This document shows positions 38,919-48,684 of a stretch of 64,000 nucleotides of DNA, in pieces. This DNA comes from Conexibacter arvalis (GTDB lineage: Bacteria; Actinomycetota; Thermoleophilia; Solirubrobacterales; Solirubrobacteraceae). Location of the stretch: NCBI RefSeq assembly GCF_014199525.1, contig NZ_JACHNU010000005.1, positions 1 through 64,000 on the forward strand, in the 5' to 3' direction. The first letter of the stretch is position 1. Every line of letters starts with the position of its first letter. The position numbers and the translations under genes were made by a program. The notes below the pieces were generated by a model. The model saw nothing but the letters and a program-made list of their open reading frames with translations, searched no databases and was not told the DNA's origin.

Positions 38919-39425
38919 TCAGCTCGCGGCGCCGTGGCCGCCCGGCCGTCGCTCCCAGCGCTGGTAGACGCCCTCGTCGGCGACCGGCGTGAAGCCGAGC
39001 CGCGCGTAGAGCCGCTGCGCGGGGTTGGTGCGCTCGACGTGGATCGTCGCCGGCACCCCGCGCGCCTCGGCCTCGGCGAGCACCGGCTCCAGCAGCCGCT
39101 TCCCGATCCCGGCGCCGCGGAAGGCCGGCATCAGCGCGACGTCGACGATCCGCGTCTCCCGCTCCCAGCGGCCGACGAGCAGCCGCCCGGCCGGCACGCC
39201 GTCGACCAGCACCAGCTCGAAGGTCGTGTCGCGGTAGTGCGCGTAGTGGCGGCTCTGGGCGTCGAACTGCTGCGCGAGGAAGGCGGCCTTCTGCTCCGGC
39301 GTGAACGGCACAGGCGCCAGCTCGTGCTCGCGGGTGCTGGCGTAGAGCGCGAGCAGGAATGGCTGATCTGCCGGCTCGATCGGCCGCAGCGCGATCTCCG
39401 CCCGCCGGCCGCCGGTCGCTACCAC
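38919..39425 (-). CDS. GNAT family N-acetyltransferase
   Basis: A 168-residue acetyltransferase with IALRPIEPADQPFLLALYAS at the N-terminus, the acetyl-CoA motif FRGAGIGKRLL, and NPAQRLYARLGFTPV near the end. GTG 39425 overlaps the stop of the third collar gene (GTGGTAG), making it the last gene of the collar operon. It may modify a product of the same operon, but the substrate is unknown. Confidence 0.85.
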   Translation of the reverse strand: MVATGGRRAEIALRPIEPADQPFLLALYASTREHELAPVPFTPEQKAAFLAQQFDAQSRHYAHYRDTTFELVLVDGVPAGRLLVGRWERETRIVDVALMPAFRGAGIGKRLLEPVLAEAEARGVPATIHVERTNPAQRLYARLGFTPVADEGVYQRWERRPGGHGAAS

Positions 39426-39961
39426 CGCTGCGGGAAGACGCCCTGGAGCGCGATGCAGAATCTGAACGCGAGCGAGGGCGGGCGGTTGTTGTGCGGCCAG
39501 GTGCCGCCGGCCGGCGCCAGCGCCTGCGGCGACAGCGGGACGAGGCTGCCGCTCGTGTTCGACTGGTAGGCGTTGCCGGCGGTCGAGCGCGCCAGCGCGC
39601 GGTCGGACGCTGGCCCCTGCAGATCGGCGGGGACCGTGGCGGCGGCCGCCGCCGCGTGGTCGTGGGCGGGGATCTCGCTCTCCAGCAGCGTGACCGTCGC
39701 GCTGCCGAGGCGCTCGCCGCGCTCCGCCGTCGGAGCGCCTGGCGCCGGGTTGCCCGCTGAGTTGACGCCGATCGCCGCCGCACCGCGCAGGTCGGGCAGC
39801 GCGAAGGTGCTCTTCCCGTCGCCGCCGTAGTCGGTTCCGAGCAGGGAGAAGAGCGCCGTGTTCTGCGCGATCGGCATCTCCTGGCCGTCGCACGCGGCCC
39901 AGCCGCTGGGGGCGTAGTTGAAGCCGAAGACGCGGATCTCGGCGAGGAATGGATCGGTCAT
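39419..39961 (-). CDS. Phage-tail-collar (microcystin-dependent-like) protein 3
   Basis: A 180-residue tail-collar-domain protein with FLAEIRVFGFNYAPSGWAAC, DGQEMPIAQNTALFSLLGT, YGGDGKSTFALPDLRGAAAI and a C-terminal RFCIALQGVFP. The family includes phage tail fibres and the MdpB-like proteins of bacteria. It overlaps the preceding gene by 4 nt (ATGA). No other phage structural gene is present nearby. Confidence 0.9.
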   Translation of the reverse strand: MTDPFLAEIRVFGFNYAPSGWAACDGQEMPIAQNTALFSLLGTDYGGDGKSTFALPDLRGAAAIGVNSAGNPAPGAPTAERGERLGSATVTLLESEIPAHDHAAAAAATVPADLQGPASDRALARSTAGNAYQSNTSGSLVPLSPQALAPAGGTWPHNNRPPSLAFRFCIALQGVFPQRW

Positions 39962-40473
39962 GCCTGGGAGGGGAACTCGCCGTAGAGGGAGATGACGTAG
40001 CTGACGGCCGTGCTCGGACCCATGTTGTCGTGCGGCTGCGAGCCGCCGGCCGGCGCGACGGCGTTGGCCGGCAGCGGCGTGTCGGGCGTCTCGCGCACGT
40101 ACGGCGCGAGCGCCGGCGGGCTGGCGAGCAGCCGGCCGTCGGGGCCGTCGGCGACGCCGCCGCCTCTCGCCGCCATCAGCAGGTGCTGATGCTGCGGGAT
40201 CTGCGCGACCGTCAGGGTGATCTGGTCGACCCCGCCCGCCTCGCCGAGCGCGTAGGGCTGCAAGAGCGCGGTGCCCGAGCTCATGTGGATGGGGACGCGT
40301 CCGCGCAGGTCGGGCAGCCGGAAGGTCTCCTCGCCGTCGCCGCCGTAGGTCGTGCCGATCGCGATGAAGAGCGACTCGTACTCTGCGATCGGGAGCAGCT
40401 GGCCGTCGCAGAATCTCCAGCCGTTCGGCTCGAAGTTGCCGGCGAACATGCGGATCTCACCGATGTATGGCAT
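39958..40473 (-). CDS. Phage-tail-collar (microcystin-dependent-like) protein 2
   Basis: A 171-residue paralogue: YIGEIRMFAGNFEPNGWRFC, DGQLLPIAEYESLFIAIGTT, YGGDGEETFRLPDLRGRVPI, ending SYVISLYGEFPSQA. It is the middle gene of three and starts 3 nt after the stop of the first. The shared GxIR...GW...CDGQ...LxxxLGTxYGGDG...LPDLRGR order is intact. Confidence 0.92.
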   Translation of the reverse strand: MPYIGEIRMFAGNFEPNGWRFCDGQLLPIAEYESLFIAIGTTYGGDGEETFRLPDLRGRVPIHMSSGTALLQPYALGEAGGVDQITLTVAQIPQHQHLLMAARGGGVADGPDGRLLASPPALAPYVRETPDTPLPANAVAPAGGSQPHDNMGPSTAVSYVISLYGEFPSQA

Positions 40474-40476
40474 CGC

Positions 40477-40971
40477 TCAGTTCTGGCTGGGGAAGATGCC
40501 CGCGAGCGCGATGCACCAGTTGAGCGTCAGGTAGGGCTGCCGGTTCTCGTGCGGGAGCGTGCCGCCGCGGCCGGAGATCGTGGCAGGGTGGAGCGCCGTC
40601 GTCGGCGATCCTTCGCGGTAGAGGTTGGCGGCGGCAGCGAGCAGCCCCGGGGTCGACTGGTTGGCCGGCGCCGCCGAGGCGCGCATCGCGTGCGTGTGCT
40701 CGGGCAGCTCGCCGATCGTCAGGGTGTGGAACTCCGCGCCCATGGCCTGTCCCCGGAAGACGCCGTCGCCGACGTGGATCGGGACGCGTCCGCGCAGGTC
40801 GGGCAGGTTGAAGGTCGTCTGGGCGTTGCCGCCATAGGTCACGCCGAGCAGCGCGTACAGCGCCTGGTTCTGGTTGATCTGCAGCGTCTGGCCGTTGCAG
40901 AGCGCCCAGCCTCTCGGCGGGAAGGCAAAGCTCATCAGGCGCAGTTCGCCGAGGAAGGGAGTGTCGGACAT
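40477..40971 (-). CDS. Phage-tail-collar (microcystin-dependent-like) protein 1
   Basis: A 164-residue paralogue, first in the operon: FLGELRLMSFAFPPRGWALC, NGQTLQINQNQALYALLGVT, YGGNAQTTFNLPDLRGRVPI, ending NWCIALAGIFPSQN. ATG 40971 is chosen, since an upstream frame to 41202 has no collar homology and overlaps the divergent regulatory region. It is transcribed divergently from the giant cadherin-like gene 201 bp away. Confidence 0.92.
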   Translation of the reverse strand: MSDTPFLGELRLMSFAFPPRGWALCNGQTLQINQNQALYALLGVTYGGNAQTTFNLPDLRGRVPIHVGDGVFRGQAMGAEFHTLTIGELPEHTHAMRASAAPANQSTPGLLAAAANLYREGSPTTALHPATISGRGGTLPHENRQPYLTLNWCIALAGIFPSQN

Positions 40972-41096
40972 CGCGTGACGGGGGACGGGAGGTCGGCGCA
41001 GCCTAGCGGGTGGGGCGGCGGCCGGCGCGGGAATCGGCCGATCCGGGCTGGCGCGGTGGAACATCCGTCCGCGACCTCTGGCGCAGCCGTCCGCGA

Positions 41097-41121
41097 GCGC
41101 CGATATATACCCTTTCGGCGC
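41097..41121. promoter_or_regulatory. AT-rich hairpin in divergent promoter region
   Basis: The arms GCGCCGA/TCGGCGC enclose the loop TATATACCCTT, the most AT-rich spot in the 201-bp gap between the collar operon and the giant gene. TATATA could act as a -10 on either strand. No clear -35 is seen. Confidence 0.4.
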
Positions 41122-41172
41122 GTCGCCGCTCGGCGAGCGCTGATCGGTCGCCGCCTCCGAACGGACTCGCCT

Positions 41173-44100
41173 GTGCTCTGCAACCCCGCCGTCGCGCGCC
41201 ACGCCTCGCTCGCGCGCCTCTCCTGCGCGCTCGTCGCGCTCGCCTGCGTCGCCGCCGCCGCGCCCGCGGCCGCCGCGGCGAGCGATCGCGCGCGGGAAGG
41301 CGCGCCGGTCGCGTCGGCGGCGGCTGCCGCGACGAGCGGCGCCGCGCGTGGCGGCGGGCCGGTCGCGTCAGGGGCGGCGGCCGCGCGCACGACCCGCGCC
41401 GCGGCGCAGCGAGCGGCGCTGCGCGCGCTGAGAGCGGGGCGCGGGAAGGCGCCGCTGATCGTCTTTCGCGGCGGCACGCCGTTGAAGCCGGGGACGCGGA
41501 TCGCCTCCGCCGGGCTCGAGCGGCTCCCGCGCGCGCTCGCGCGCGGATCCCGGACGCGGGCGAAGCTGCTGGACGCCGCCGCGGTTCAGGTCGTCAGGGC
41601 GCCGCGGGTGGCGCGCGTCGGCGCCGAGCCGGCGTGGTTCTTCTACGCCGACGAGGCGCCGTTCCAGGCCTACCAGCACCGCGGCCGCGTCGTGCTCGTC
41701 GGCGTCCGCAGCGGACGCGTGACGGTCTCCAGACGGTTCTCGTGGCCGCCGCTGCTGAACGGCCGGATGCCGTGGTTCCTGCGCAGCCATGCGGGCTACC
41801 GCGACCCGCGCGCCCACGCCTTCACGCGCCTGTGGCGGCCGCAGCGGCCGCAGACGACGGCGCGGTCGAGGGGCCTCGCCGCGAGCGCGAGCGGCCCGCT
41901 CGGCGCCGTCGCGCCGCCCCTGCTGGGCCCGCTCGCCGGGGCGGCCGGCGCGACGACCGTCCCGACCGCCGCGCAGCGCCGCGTCGCCGGCGCGCTCGCC
42001 GACGAGGGCGCCTGCGCGATCCGCGTCGGCGACACGCTCGGCAACTTCTTCGACGCCAGCTCCTTCGACCGCACGCGCGCGCTGCTCGGCGGCTTCTTCA
42101 ACGAGCTGGCCGGCGCCGACGGCCGCTTCGTCAGCGTCCGCTACCGCGTCGCGACCGGCACGACGCTGCGGCGCTACGTCGAGCGGCTGATCGCGCGGCG
42201 CGGCTGCGGCGAGCTGCTGCTGTACGTCGCCGGCGGCGGCTACCTGCGCGGCGAGCCGGCGATCAGCGTCGGCGTGAAGGGCCGGCGGGACGGCAGGGTC
42301 GAGCAGCAGGTCGTGACCGCCGCGAGCCTGCGCGCGCTGATCGCCGCCAACCCCGGAGCCCGCTTCCATCTGCTGCTCGACGCGCCCGGCTCCGGCGGCT
42401 TCCTGCGCCGGCTCGACGACCTGCCCAACCTGAAGCTGTTCCTCTCCTCGTCGCGGGCCGGCGAGACGAGCTTCGCCGCGCTGCCGACGCTCGTCGCGAT
42501 CGACGGGACGCGGCTGCGCAACGGCTACAACGCCGACGGCCTGCTCGAGTTCTCCAACCGCGGCCTGCAGGGCCTGCGCTGCTTCCGCGACGACGCGGCC
42601 GAGGTCGACGCCGCGCTCGCCGCCCGCGCGCGCGGGCTGGCGCCGTCGTTCCTGGCGTGGATGCTGCGCCGCGCCTACGCGCTCTGCGGCGAGGGCAGCC
42701 TCGTCGAGGCGATCGGCGACGCGCCGCGCCCGTTGCTGGAGACGCCCGGCTACACGGTCGTCCCGCCGGCGCAGCTGCCGTCCGCGCCGCAGCCGGGAAC
42801 GCCGCCGCCGCCGAAGCCGCCGCTCCCGATCGATCCGCCGCCGCCCGGCCCGGCGAACGCCGCCCCGACGGCCGCGCCGGTCTCCGTCGAGACCGAGGAG
42901 GACACGACGGTCGCCGTCGCGCTCGCCGGCGCCGACCCCGACGGCGACCCGCTCACGTACACGACCGCTGCGCACGTGCCCGGCGGCGCGGTCACCGGTG
43001 AGGGCGCGCAGCGGACCTTCACGCCGGCTGCCGACTTCAACGGGATCGCGACCTTCGACTACACCGTCTCCGACGGCCGCGGCGGCAGCGCGACGGCGAC
43101 CGTCACCGTGACCGTCACGCCGGTCGACGACCCGCCTGTCGTCGACCCCGGCGCCGGCGCCGCGCGGTACACGGACAGCGACCCGCCGGTCGTCGTCGCC
43201 CCGGCGCTGACCGTCGCCGACGTCGACGACGAGCAGCTCGACCGCGCGACGGTGACGATCGCGGACGGCTACGAGCCCGGCGGCGACCGCCTCTCATTCA
43301 CGGACCAGAACGGGATCGCGGGCGACTGGGACGCCGCCGCCGCGACGCTGACGCTGAGCGGCGCCGCGTCGCTCGCCGCCTACCAGGCGGCGCTGCGCAC
43401 GGTCGCCTTCGACACGCCGCTGGCCGTCCCGTCGGAGGCTCCCCGCACGCTGCGCTTCGTCGTCGAGGGCGGCGGCGCCGCGTCGGCGCCGGCGACGCGC
43501 GGCCTGGAGGTCGACCGCCGCCATCCGCCGGTGCTCGGCGGCGCCGCCGTCGACGCGGCCTACACCGAGGGCGATCCGGCCGTCGCCGTCGCGCCGTGGC
43601 TGACGGTCTCCGACGCCGACAGCGCGACGCTCGCCTCGGCGACCGTCGCCCTCGCCGGAGCCGGTCACTTCCCGGCCGAGGACGAGCTGGTCTTCGACGC
43701 CCAGGCCGGCATCACCGGCAGCTTCGACGCCGCTGCCGGCGTGCTGGAGCTGACCGGGTCCGCCTCCGTCGCCGCGTGGCAGGCGGCGCTGCGGTCGGTC
43801 CGCTACCGCAACCTCAGCGAGGACCCGACGACGACCGACCGGGCGATCCGCTTCCGCGTCAGCGACGGCGAGGTCTGGAGCGACGAGCTGCTCGTCGGAG
43901 TGGGGGTGACCGCGGTCGACACGCCGCCCCGCCTGAGAGCCGGCGGCGGTGCGCCGACCTACGCCGAGGGCGACGCCGGCGTCGTCGTCGACCCGGCCGT
44001 CGAGGTCGTCGACCCCGACAGCGCGCAGCTGACCGGCGCGACGGTCGCGATCGGCGACGGCTACGACGCCGCCGGCGACGAGCTGCTGTTCGACGACCAG

Positions 44101-47100
44101 CGCGGGATCGCCGGGAGCTGGGACGGCGCCAGCGGGACGCTGGCGCTGACCGGATCGGCCTCGGTCGCCGACTACCAGGCGGCGCTGCGCACCGTGCGCT
44201 TCCGCAGCACGAGCGCGAACCCCGCGCCCGGCGCCCGCACCGTCTCGTTCACGGCCGCCGACGCGACCGGAAGCGGGACGCCCGTGACGACGACCGTCGC
44301 GTTCGACCTGCTCGACGACGCGCCGGTCGTGACGACCAGCGGCGGCGCCACCGTCTGGAGCGGCGGCGACGTCGCCGTCGACGGCGGCCTGACCGTCGCC
44401 GACCCTGACGACGTCCAGCTGACCGGCGCGACCGTCCGGATCGCCGCCGGCTACGTGGCGAGCGCCGACGCGCTCGTCTTCGCCGACCAGAGCGGCATCA
44501 GCGGCAGCTGGGACGCGCTCACCGGCACGCTGACGCTGACCGGCGCGGCCTCGCTCGCCCACTGGCAGACGGCGCTGCGCTCGGTCGCCTACCGCCACTC
44601 CGGGGCGCTGCTGGACAGCAGCGCCCGCACGGTCTCGTTCACGGTCGAGAACGCGCGCAGCTCGGCAGCGGCGACGAAGTCGATCACGTTCGGGGACGCG
44701 CCGGAGGTGACGTTGCCGGGCGGTGGGCTCTCCTACACCGAGAACGACACCGCGACGCCTGTCGACGCGACCCTGACCGTGACCGACGCCGACAGCGCGA
44801 GGCTGACGAGCGCCGCCGTGACGATCGAGGCCGGCCACGCGCCCGGCGAGGACGTGCTGTCGGCCGACGCCGGCGCCACGTCGATCGCGGTCGACTTCGA
44901 CGCCGCCGCCGGCGCGCTGGAGCTGACCGGCGAGGCGGCGGTCGCCGACTACCAGCAGGTGCTGCGGACGGTCGCCTACCGCAACACGAGCGATGACCCG
45001 TCGACCGCGGCGCGAACGCTTCGCTTCACCGCGAGCGACGGCCAGCTGACCGGCGCCGCGACGACGACGGTGACGGTCACCGCCGTCAACGACCCGCCGG
45101 CGCTGACGACCAGCGACGGCAGCGCCTCCTACGTCGAGGACGACATGACCGGCGTCGCCGTCGATCCCGGCCTGACGATCGCCGACCCCGACAGCGCGCT
45201 GCTGACGGGCGGGACGGTCGAGATCGTCGGCGGGTTCGCCGCCGGTGAGGACCAGCTGGCGTTCATCAACCAGAACGGCATCACCGGCATCTGGTCGGCC
45301 GCGACGGGGACGCTGTCGCTCACCGGCGAGGCGACCGTCGACCAATGGCGCGACGCGCTGCGCTCGATCCGCTACCTGAACGCCGACACGATCGACCCGT
45401 CGACCGCGCCCCGCACCGTCTCCTTCCAGGTCTCCGACGGCAGCGACGCGAGCGCCGTGAGAACCCGCCAGGTGACCGTCACGGCCGTCAACGACGCGCC
45501 GCAGATCGCCTCCGGCGCGACGCTCGCCTACACCGAGAACGACCCCGCGACCGCGATCGACTCGGCGCTCACGCTGACCGACGGCGACAGCCCGACGCTG
45601 AGCGGCGCGACGGTGACGATCGGCGCCGGCCACGCCGCCGCCGAGGACGAGCTCGGCTTCGTCGACCAGAACGGGATCGCCGGCGCCTTCGACAGAGCGA
45701 GCGGCAGACTGACGCTGAGCGGCACGGCGAGCGTCGCCGACTACCGCGCCGCGCTGCGCTCGGTCACCTACGCCAACGTTTCCGAGGACCCGTCGGAGAC
45801 GGCGCGCACGGTGACGTTCACGGTCGACGACGGCGGCGCCGTCGACGCGACGGCGAGCGCGACGGCGACGATCACGGTGGCGAAGGTCAACGACGCGCCG
45901 ATCGTGCCCGACGCGAGCGCGAGCGCGGTCGGCAACACGCCGCTGTACTCCGGCACCACGGCGCCGGCCGGACTGCCGGCGACGACGGCGACCGGCGCCG
46001 CGGCCAACGTGCTGACCGGCGCCTCCGACGTCGACGGCCCCGGCCCGCTGCGCGTCGACGTCGCCGCCTCGCAGGCGACCGGCGACAGAGGCGGCGCGGT
46101 CGCCTGGAACGCCGACGGCAGCTACACCTACCGCCCCGCCGCCGGCGTCACCGGCAGCGAGCGGATCGAGTTCGTCGTGACCGACCAGGGCAGCCCGGCC
46201 GCCACGACGACCGCGACGTTGACGGTGACGATCGAGAAGCGCGTCTTCTACGTCGACAACGCGGCGCCGGCAGGCGGCGACGGCCGCGCCGAGATGCCGT
46301 TCACCACGCTCGCCGCGGCCGACACGGCCGCCGACGCGGCCGCCGACACGATCTACGTGTTCCACGGCGACGGCAGCGCGAACGGGCTCGGCGGCGGCGT
46401 CGCGCTGCTCGCCGGCCAGCGGCTGCTGGGCGAGTCCGAGACGCTGACGGTCGACGGCGCCGAGCTGCTCGCGGGCACGCCCGGCGCCCGCCCGCAGCTG
46501 ACCGGCACCGTCACGCTCGCCTCCGGCAACGTCGTCGCCGGCCTCGCGATCCGCGCGACCGCCGCCGGCGCCCGCGCGATCGGCGGCACCGCCTCGGCCG
46601 TCGGCGGCACGCTGCGCGATCTGGCGATCAGAAGCGACGACGGCAGCGGCCTCGTGCTCGACGGGACGAGCGGGACGTGGACCGTCGATAGCGTCGCGGT
46701 CACGGCCCGAGGCGGGACCGGCATCGCGCTGCTCGGCGCCGGAGCCGTCGACTTCCGCGGGACCAACTCCGTGACGGTCGAGGCGGGCGCCGGGCTCGCC
46801 TTCGGCGGCACGCGGACCAGCGGCGCGATCGGCTCGGTCGCGGTCACCACCGCCGGCGCCGAGACCGGGATCTCCGTCACCGACGGGAGCGGCTCGCTGT
46901 CGATCCCGTCGCTCGCGATCCAGACCGGCGGCGTCGGCCTCTCGCTGGCCAGCTCCGAGGGGCTGGAGGTCGGCGGTCCGACGTCGACCGTCTCCGCCGG
47001 CGGCACGGCGGTCGTGACGGCCTCGACGCGAGCGCTGAGCAGCCCGCCGCGGATCGAGCTGGCGAGCGCGAGCTCCTCCGGCGGCAGCCACGGCCTCCGT

Positions 47101-48660
47101 CTGGCCGGCCTCGGCGCGACCGGCTCGTTCAGAGCGGCCGGCGGCGCGCTCTCCGGCCACATCGTCTCCGAGCTGACCGTCGACGGCGGCGCCGGCACCG
47201 TCGAGTACGGCGGCACGATCGGCGACGGCAGCGGCCTCAGCGCCGAGGTGCTCAACCGCACCGGCGGCGCCGTCACCCTCAGTGGCTCCGTCACCGACGG
47301 CGCGGACGCGGGCGGCGGCATCGTGCTGAGCGGCAGCAGCGGCGGCACGACGACCTTCACCAGCGACGTGGCGCTCTCGACCGGCGCCGGCGCGGCGATC
47401 AGGTTCACCGCCGGGGGCGGTCATGCGCTCGCCCTCACCGGCGGCAACCTCGGCGTCGCGACGACCACCGGCGCCGGTCTCGAGGCGACCGGCAGCGGCG
47501 GCACCGTCACCGTCACCGGCGCCAACAACCGAATCGCCTCGAACGGCGGCGGCACCGCGGTGCGGATCGCCGGAGCGACGATCGGCGCCGACGGCGTCAC
47601 CCTGCGCTCCGTCACGCAGACCGGCGGGACGAACGCGATCGTCGTCGACGGAGCGGGCACGGCCGGTGCGTTCAGCGTCACCGGGGCCGGCGGCGACGGC
47701 AGCGGCGGCGTGATCCAGGACACGACCGGCGCGGCCGTCCTGCTGCACGACGTCAGCGCGCAGCTGAGATCGCTGTCGATCCTGCGCGCCGGCGACGACG
47801 GCATCCGCTACTCGGCCGACGGCGGCGCCCGGAGCGTGACGGTCGACGGCGTCACCGTCAGCGACAGCGCGGGCGATCACGTCCAGCTGACGAGCGGGCC
47901 GGCGTCGAACGCGACCGTGACCGCGACGGTGTCGCTGGCGAAGGTCGCCAACGCGGTCGGAGGCGGCGGCCACGGCGGCGGGCTCACCGTCAACCCGGGC
48001 GGGACCGGCAGCTGGGACGTCACGCTCTCCGACAACATGATCACCGGCGCCGCGGGCGAGGCGATCACGATCGACACGCCCGGCTCGCTGACCGACTCGC
48101 AGGCGGTCACCATCCGTGCCCGCCTGCTGGGCAACAGCATCGGCGCCGCGGCGATCGCCGGATCCGGCGCCTGGAGCGGCAACGGCGTCGGGATCCGCTC
48201 CAACGGCGACGCGACGGTGCGGGTCCGCCTCGAAGGCAACACGATCCGCCGCTACGCGACGGCGGGGATCGCGCTGATCCAGAACGACGGCAGAGGCGCG
48301 CTGCACGCGACGGTGGTCGGCAACACGCTCGCCAACCCGGACGGCGGCGGCCAGCCGGTCGACGGCATCACCGCCGTCGCGGGCGGTGCCGCCGCCGACG
48401 ACGGCGGCACCCTCTGCGTGGCGCTCGGGCAGCCGCCGGCCAACCAGCTCGACGGCGCGACCGCCGCGGGCGGCTACGGGATCTGGCTGCGCCAGCGCGA
48501 CCAGAGCACGATCCAGCTGCCCGGCTACAGCGGCACGCCGCGCGACACGACCGCCATCCTGAGCTACCTGAACGCCATCCAGCCGGGCACGAACCAGGCG
48601 CAGCACGTCCCGACCGGCGGCGGCTACGTCAACGCGGCCGGGGGCTGCCTGCAGCCGTAG
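41173..48660 (+). CDS. Giant secreted protein: degenerate caspase-like domain, cadherin-like repeats, beta-helix
   Basis: A 2,495-residue protein. The signal peptide is LARLSCALVALACVAAAA with an Ala-rich cleavage site. Residues about 275-460 resemble a caspase-like fold (LLLYVAGGGY, LRALIAANPGARFHLLLDAP, FLSSSRAGETSFAALP), but Gly355 and Pro405 occupy the catalytic His and Cys positions. Then come a Pro-rich linker, one tandem-95/cadherin-like domain (560-655), seven about 120-residue repeats marked by LTGxASVADYQAALRTVRF (656-1575), an Ig/VCBS-like domain, and a Gly/Thr-rich parallel beta-helix to the end. It is probably surface-exposed. GTG 41173 is the best start but not certain. Confidence 0.82.
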   Translation: MLCNPAVARHASLARLSCALVALACVAAAAPAAAAASDRAREGAPVASAAAAATSGAARGGGPVASGAAAARTTRAAAQRAALRALRAGRGKAPLIVFRGGTPLKPGTRIASAGLERLPRALARGSRTRAKLLDAAAVQVVRAPRVARVGAEPAWFFYADEAPFQAYQHRGRVVLVGVRSGRVTVSRRFSWPPLLNGRMPWFLRSHAGYRDPRAHAFTRLWRPQRPQTTARSRGLAASASGPLGAVAPPLLGPLAGAAGATTVPTAAQRRVAGALADEGACAIRVGDTLGNFFDASSFDRTRALLGGFFNELAGADGRFVSVRYRVATGTTLRRYVERLIARRGCGELLLYVAGGGYLRGEPAISVGVKGRRDGRVEQQVVTAASLRALIAANPGARFHLLLDAPGSGGFLRRLDDLPNLKLFLSSSRAGETSFAALPTLVAIDGTRLRNGYNADGLLEFSNRGLQGLRCFRDDAAEVDAALAARARGLAPSFLAWMLRRAYALCGEGSLVEAIGDAPRPLLETPGYTVVPPAQLPSAPQPGTPPPPKPPLPIDPPPPGPANAAPTAAPVSVETEEDTTVAVALAGADPDGDPLTYTTAAHVPGGAVTGEGAQRTFTPAADFNGIATFDYTVSDGRGGSATATVTVTVTPVDDPPVVDPGAGAARYTDSDPPVVVAPALTVADVDDEQLDRATVTIADGYEPGGDRLSFTDQNGIAGDWDAAAATLTLSGAASLAAYQAALRTVAFDTPLAVPSEAPRTLRFVVEGGGAASAPATRGLEVDRRHPPVLGGAAVDAAYTEGDPAVAVAPWLTVSDADSATLASATVALAGAGHFPAEDELVFDAQAGITGSFDAAAGVLELTGSASVAAWQAALRSVRYRNLSEDPTTTDRAIRFRVSDGEVWSDELLVGVGVTAVDTPPRLRAGGGAPTYAEGDAGVVVDPAVEVVDPDSAQLTGATVAIGDGYDAAGDELLFDDQRGIAGSWDGASGTLALTGSASVADYQAALRTVRFRSTSANPAPGARTVSFTAADATGSGTPVTTTVAFDLLDDAPVVTTSGGATVWSGGDVAVDGGLTVADPDDVQLTGATVRIAAGYVASADALVFADQSGISGSWDALTGTLTLTGAASLAHWQTALRSVAYRHSGALLDSSARTVSFTVENARSSAAATKSITFGDAPEVTLPGGGLSYTENDTATPVDATLTVTDADSARLTSAAVTIEAGHAPGEDVLSADAGATSIAVDFDAAAGALELTGEAAVADYQQVLRTVAYRNTSDDPSTAARTLRFTASDGQLTGAATTTVTVTAVNDPPALTTSDGSASYVEDDMTGVAVDPGLTIADPDSALLTGGTVEIVGGFAAGEDQLAFINQNGITGIWSAATGTLSLTGEATVDQWRDALRSIRYLNADTIDPSTAPRTVSFQVSDGSDASAVRTRQVTVTAVNDAPQIASGATLAYTENDPATAIDSALTLTDGDSPTLSGATVTIGAGHAAAEDELGFVDQNGIAGAFDRASGRLTLSGTASVADYRAALRSVTYANVSEDPSETARTVTFTVDDGGAVDATASATATITVAKVNDAPIVPDASASAVGNTPLYSGTTAPAGLPATTATGAAANVLTGASDVDGPGPLRVDVAASQATGDRGGAVAWNADGSYTYRPAAGVTGSERIEFVVTDQGSPAATTTATLTVTIEKRVFYVDNAAPAGGDGRAEMPFTTLAAADTAADAAADTIYVFHGDGSANGLGGGVALLAGQRLLGESETLTVDGAELLAGTPGARPQLTGTVTLASGNVVAGLAIRATAAGARAIGGTASAVGGTLRDLAIRSDDGSGLVLDGTSGTWTVDSVAVTARGGTGIALLGAGAVDFRGTNSVTVEAGAGLAFGGTRTSGAIGSVAVTTAGAETGISVTDGSGSLSIPSLAIQTGGVGLSLASSEGLEVGGPTSTVSAGGTAVVTASTRALSSPPRIELASASSSGGSHGLRLAGLGATGSFRAAGGALSGHIVSELTVDGGAGTVEYGGTIGDGSGLSAEVLNRTGGAVTLSGSVTDGADAGGGIVLSGSSGGTTTFTSDVALSTGAGAAIRFTAGGGHALALTGGNLGVATTTGAGLEATGSGGTVTVTGANNRIASNGGGTAVRIAGATIGADGVTLRSVTQTGGTNAIVVDGAGTAGAFSVTGAGGDGSGGVIQDTTGAAVLLHDVSAQLRSLSILRAGDDGIRYSADGGARSVTVDGVTVSDSAGDHVQLTSGPASNATVTATVSLAKVANAVGGGGHGGGLTVNPGGTGSWDVTLSDNMITGAAGEAITIDTPGSLTDSQAVTIRARLLGNSIGAAAIAGSGAWSGNGVGIRSNGDATVRVRLEGNTIRRYATAGIALIQNDGRGALHATVVGNTLANPDGGGQPVDGITAVAGGAAADDGGTLCVALGQPPANQLDGATAAGGYGIWLRQRDQSTIQLPGYSGTPRDTTAILSYLNAIQPGTNQAQHVPTGGGYVNAAGGCLQP

Positions 48661-48684
48661 CCGGCCTCGCGCCGGCCGCGCCGC

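Noticed and set aside
38919-40971. Prophage or tail-like particle remnant
   Set aside because: Collar domains are the only phage-like feature. There is no baseplate, sheath, tube, capsid, terminase, holin or integrase gene, and collar-only bacterial operons are known.
43294-48606. A 1,770-codon open frame on the minus strand
   Set aside because: It is an antisense shadow of the cadherin-like/beta-helix gene, with no domain, start context or composition of a real protein.
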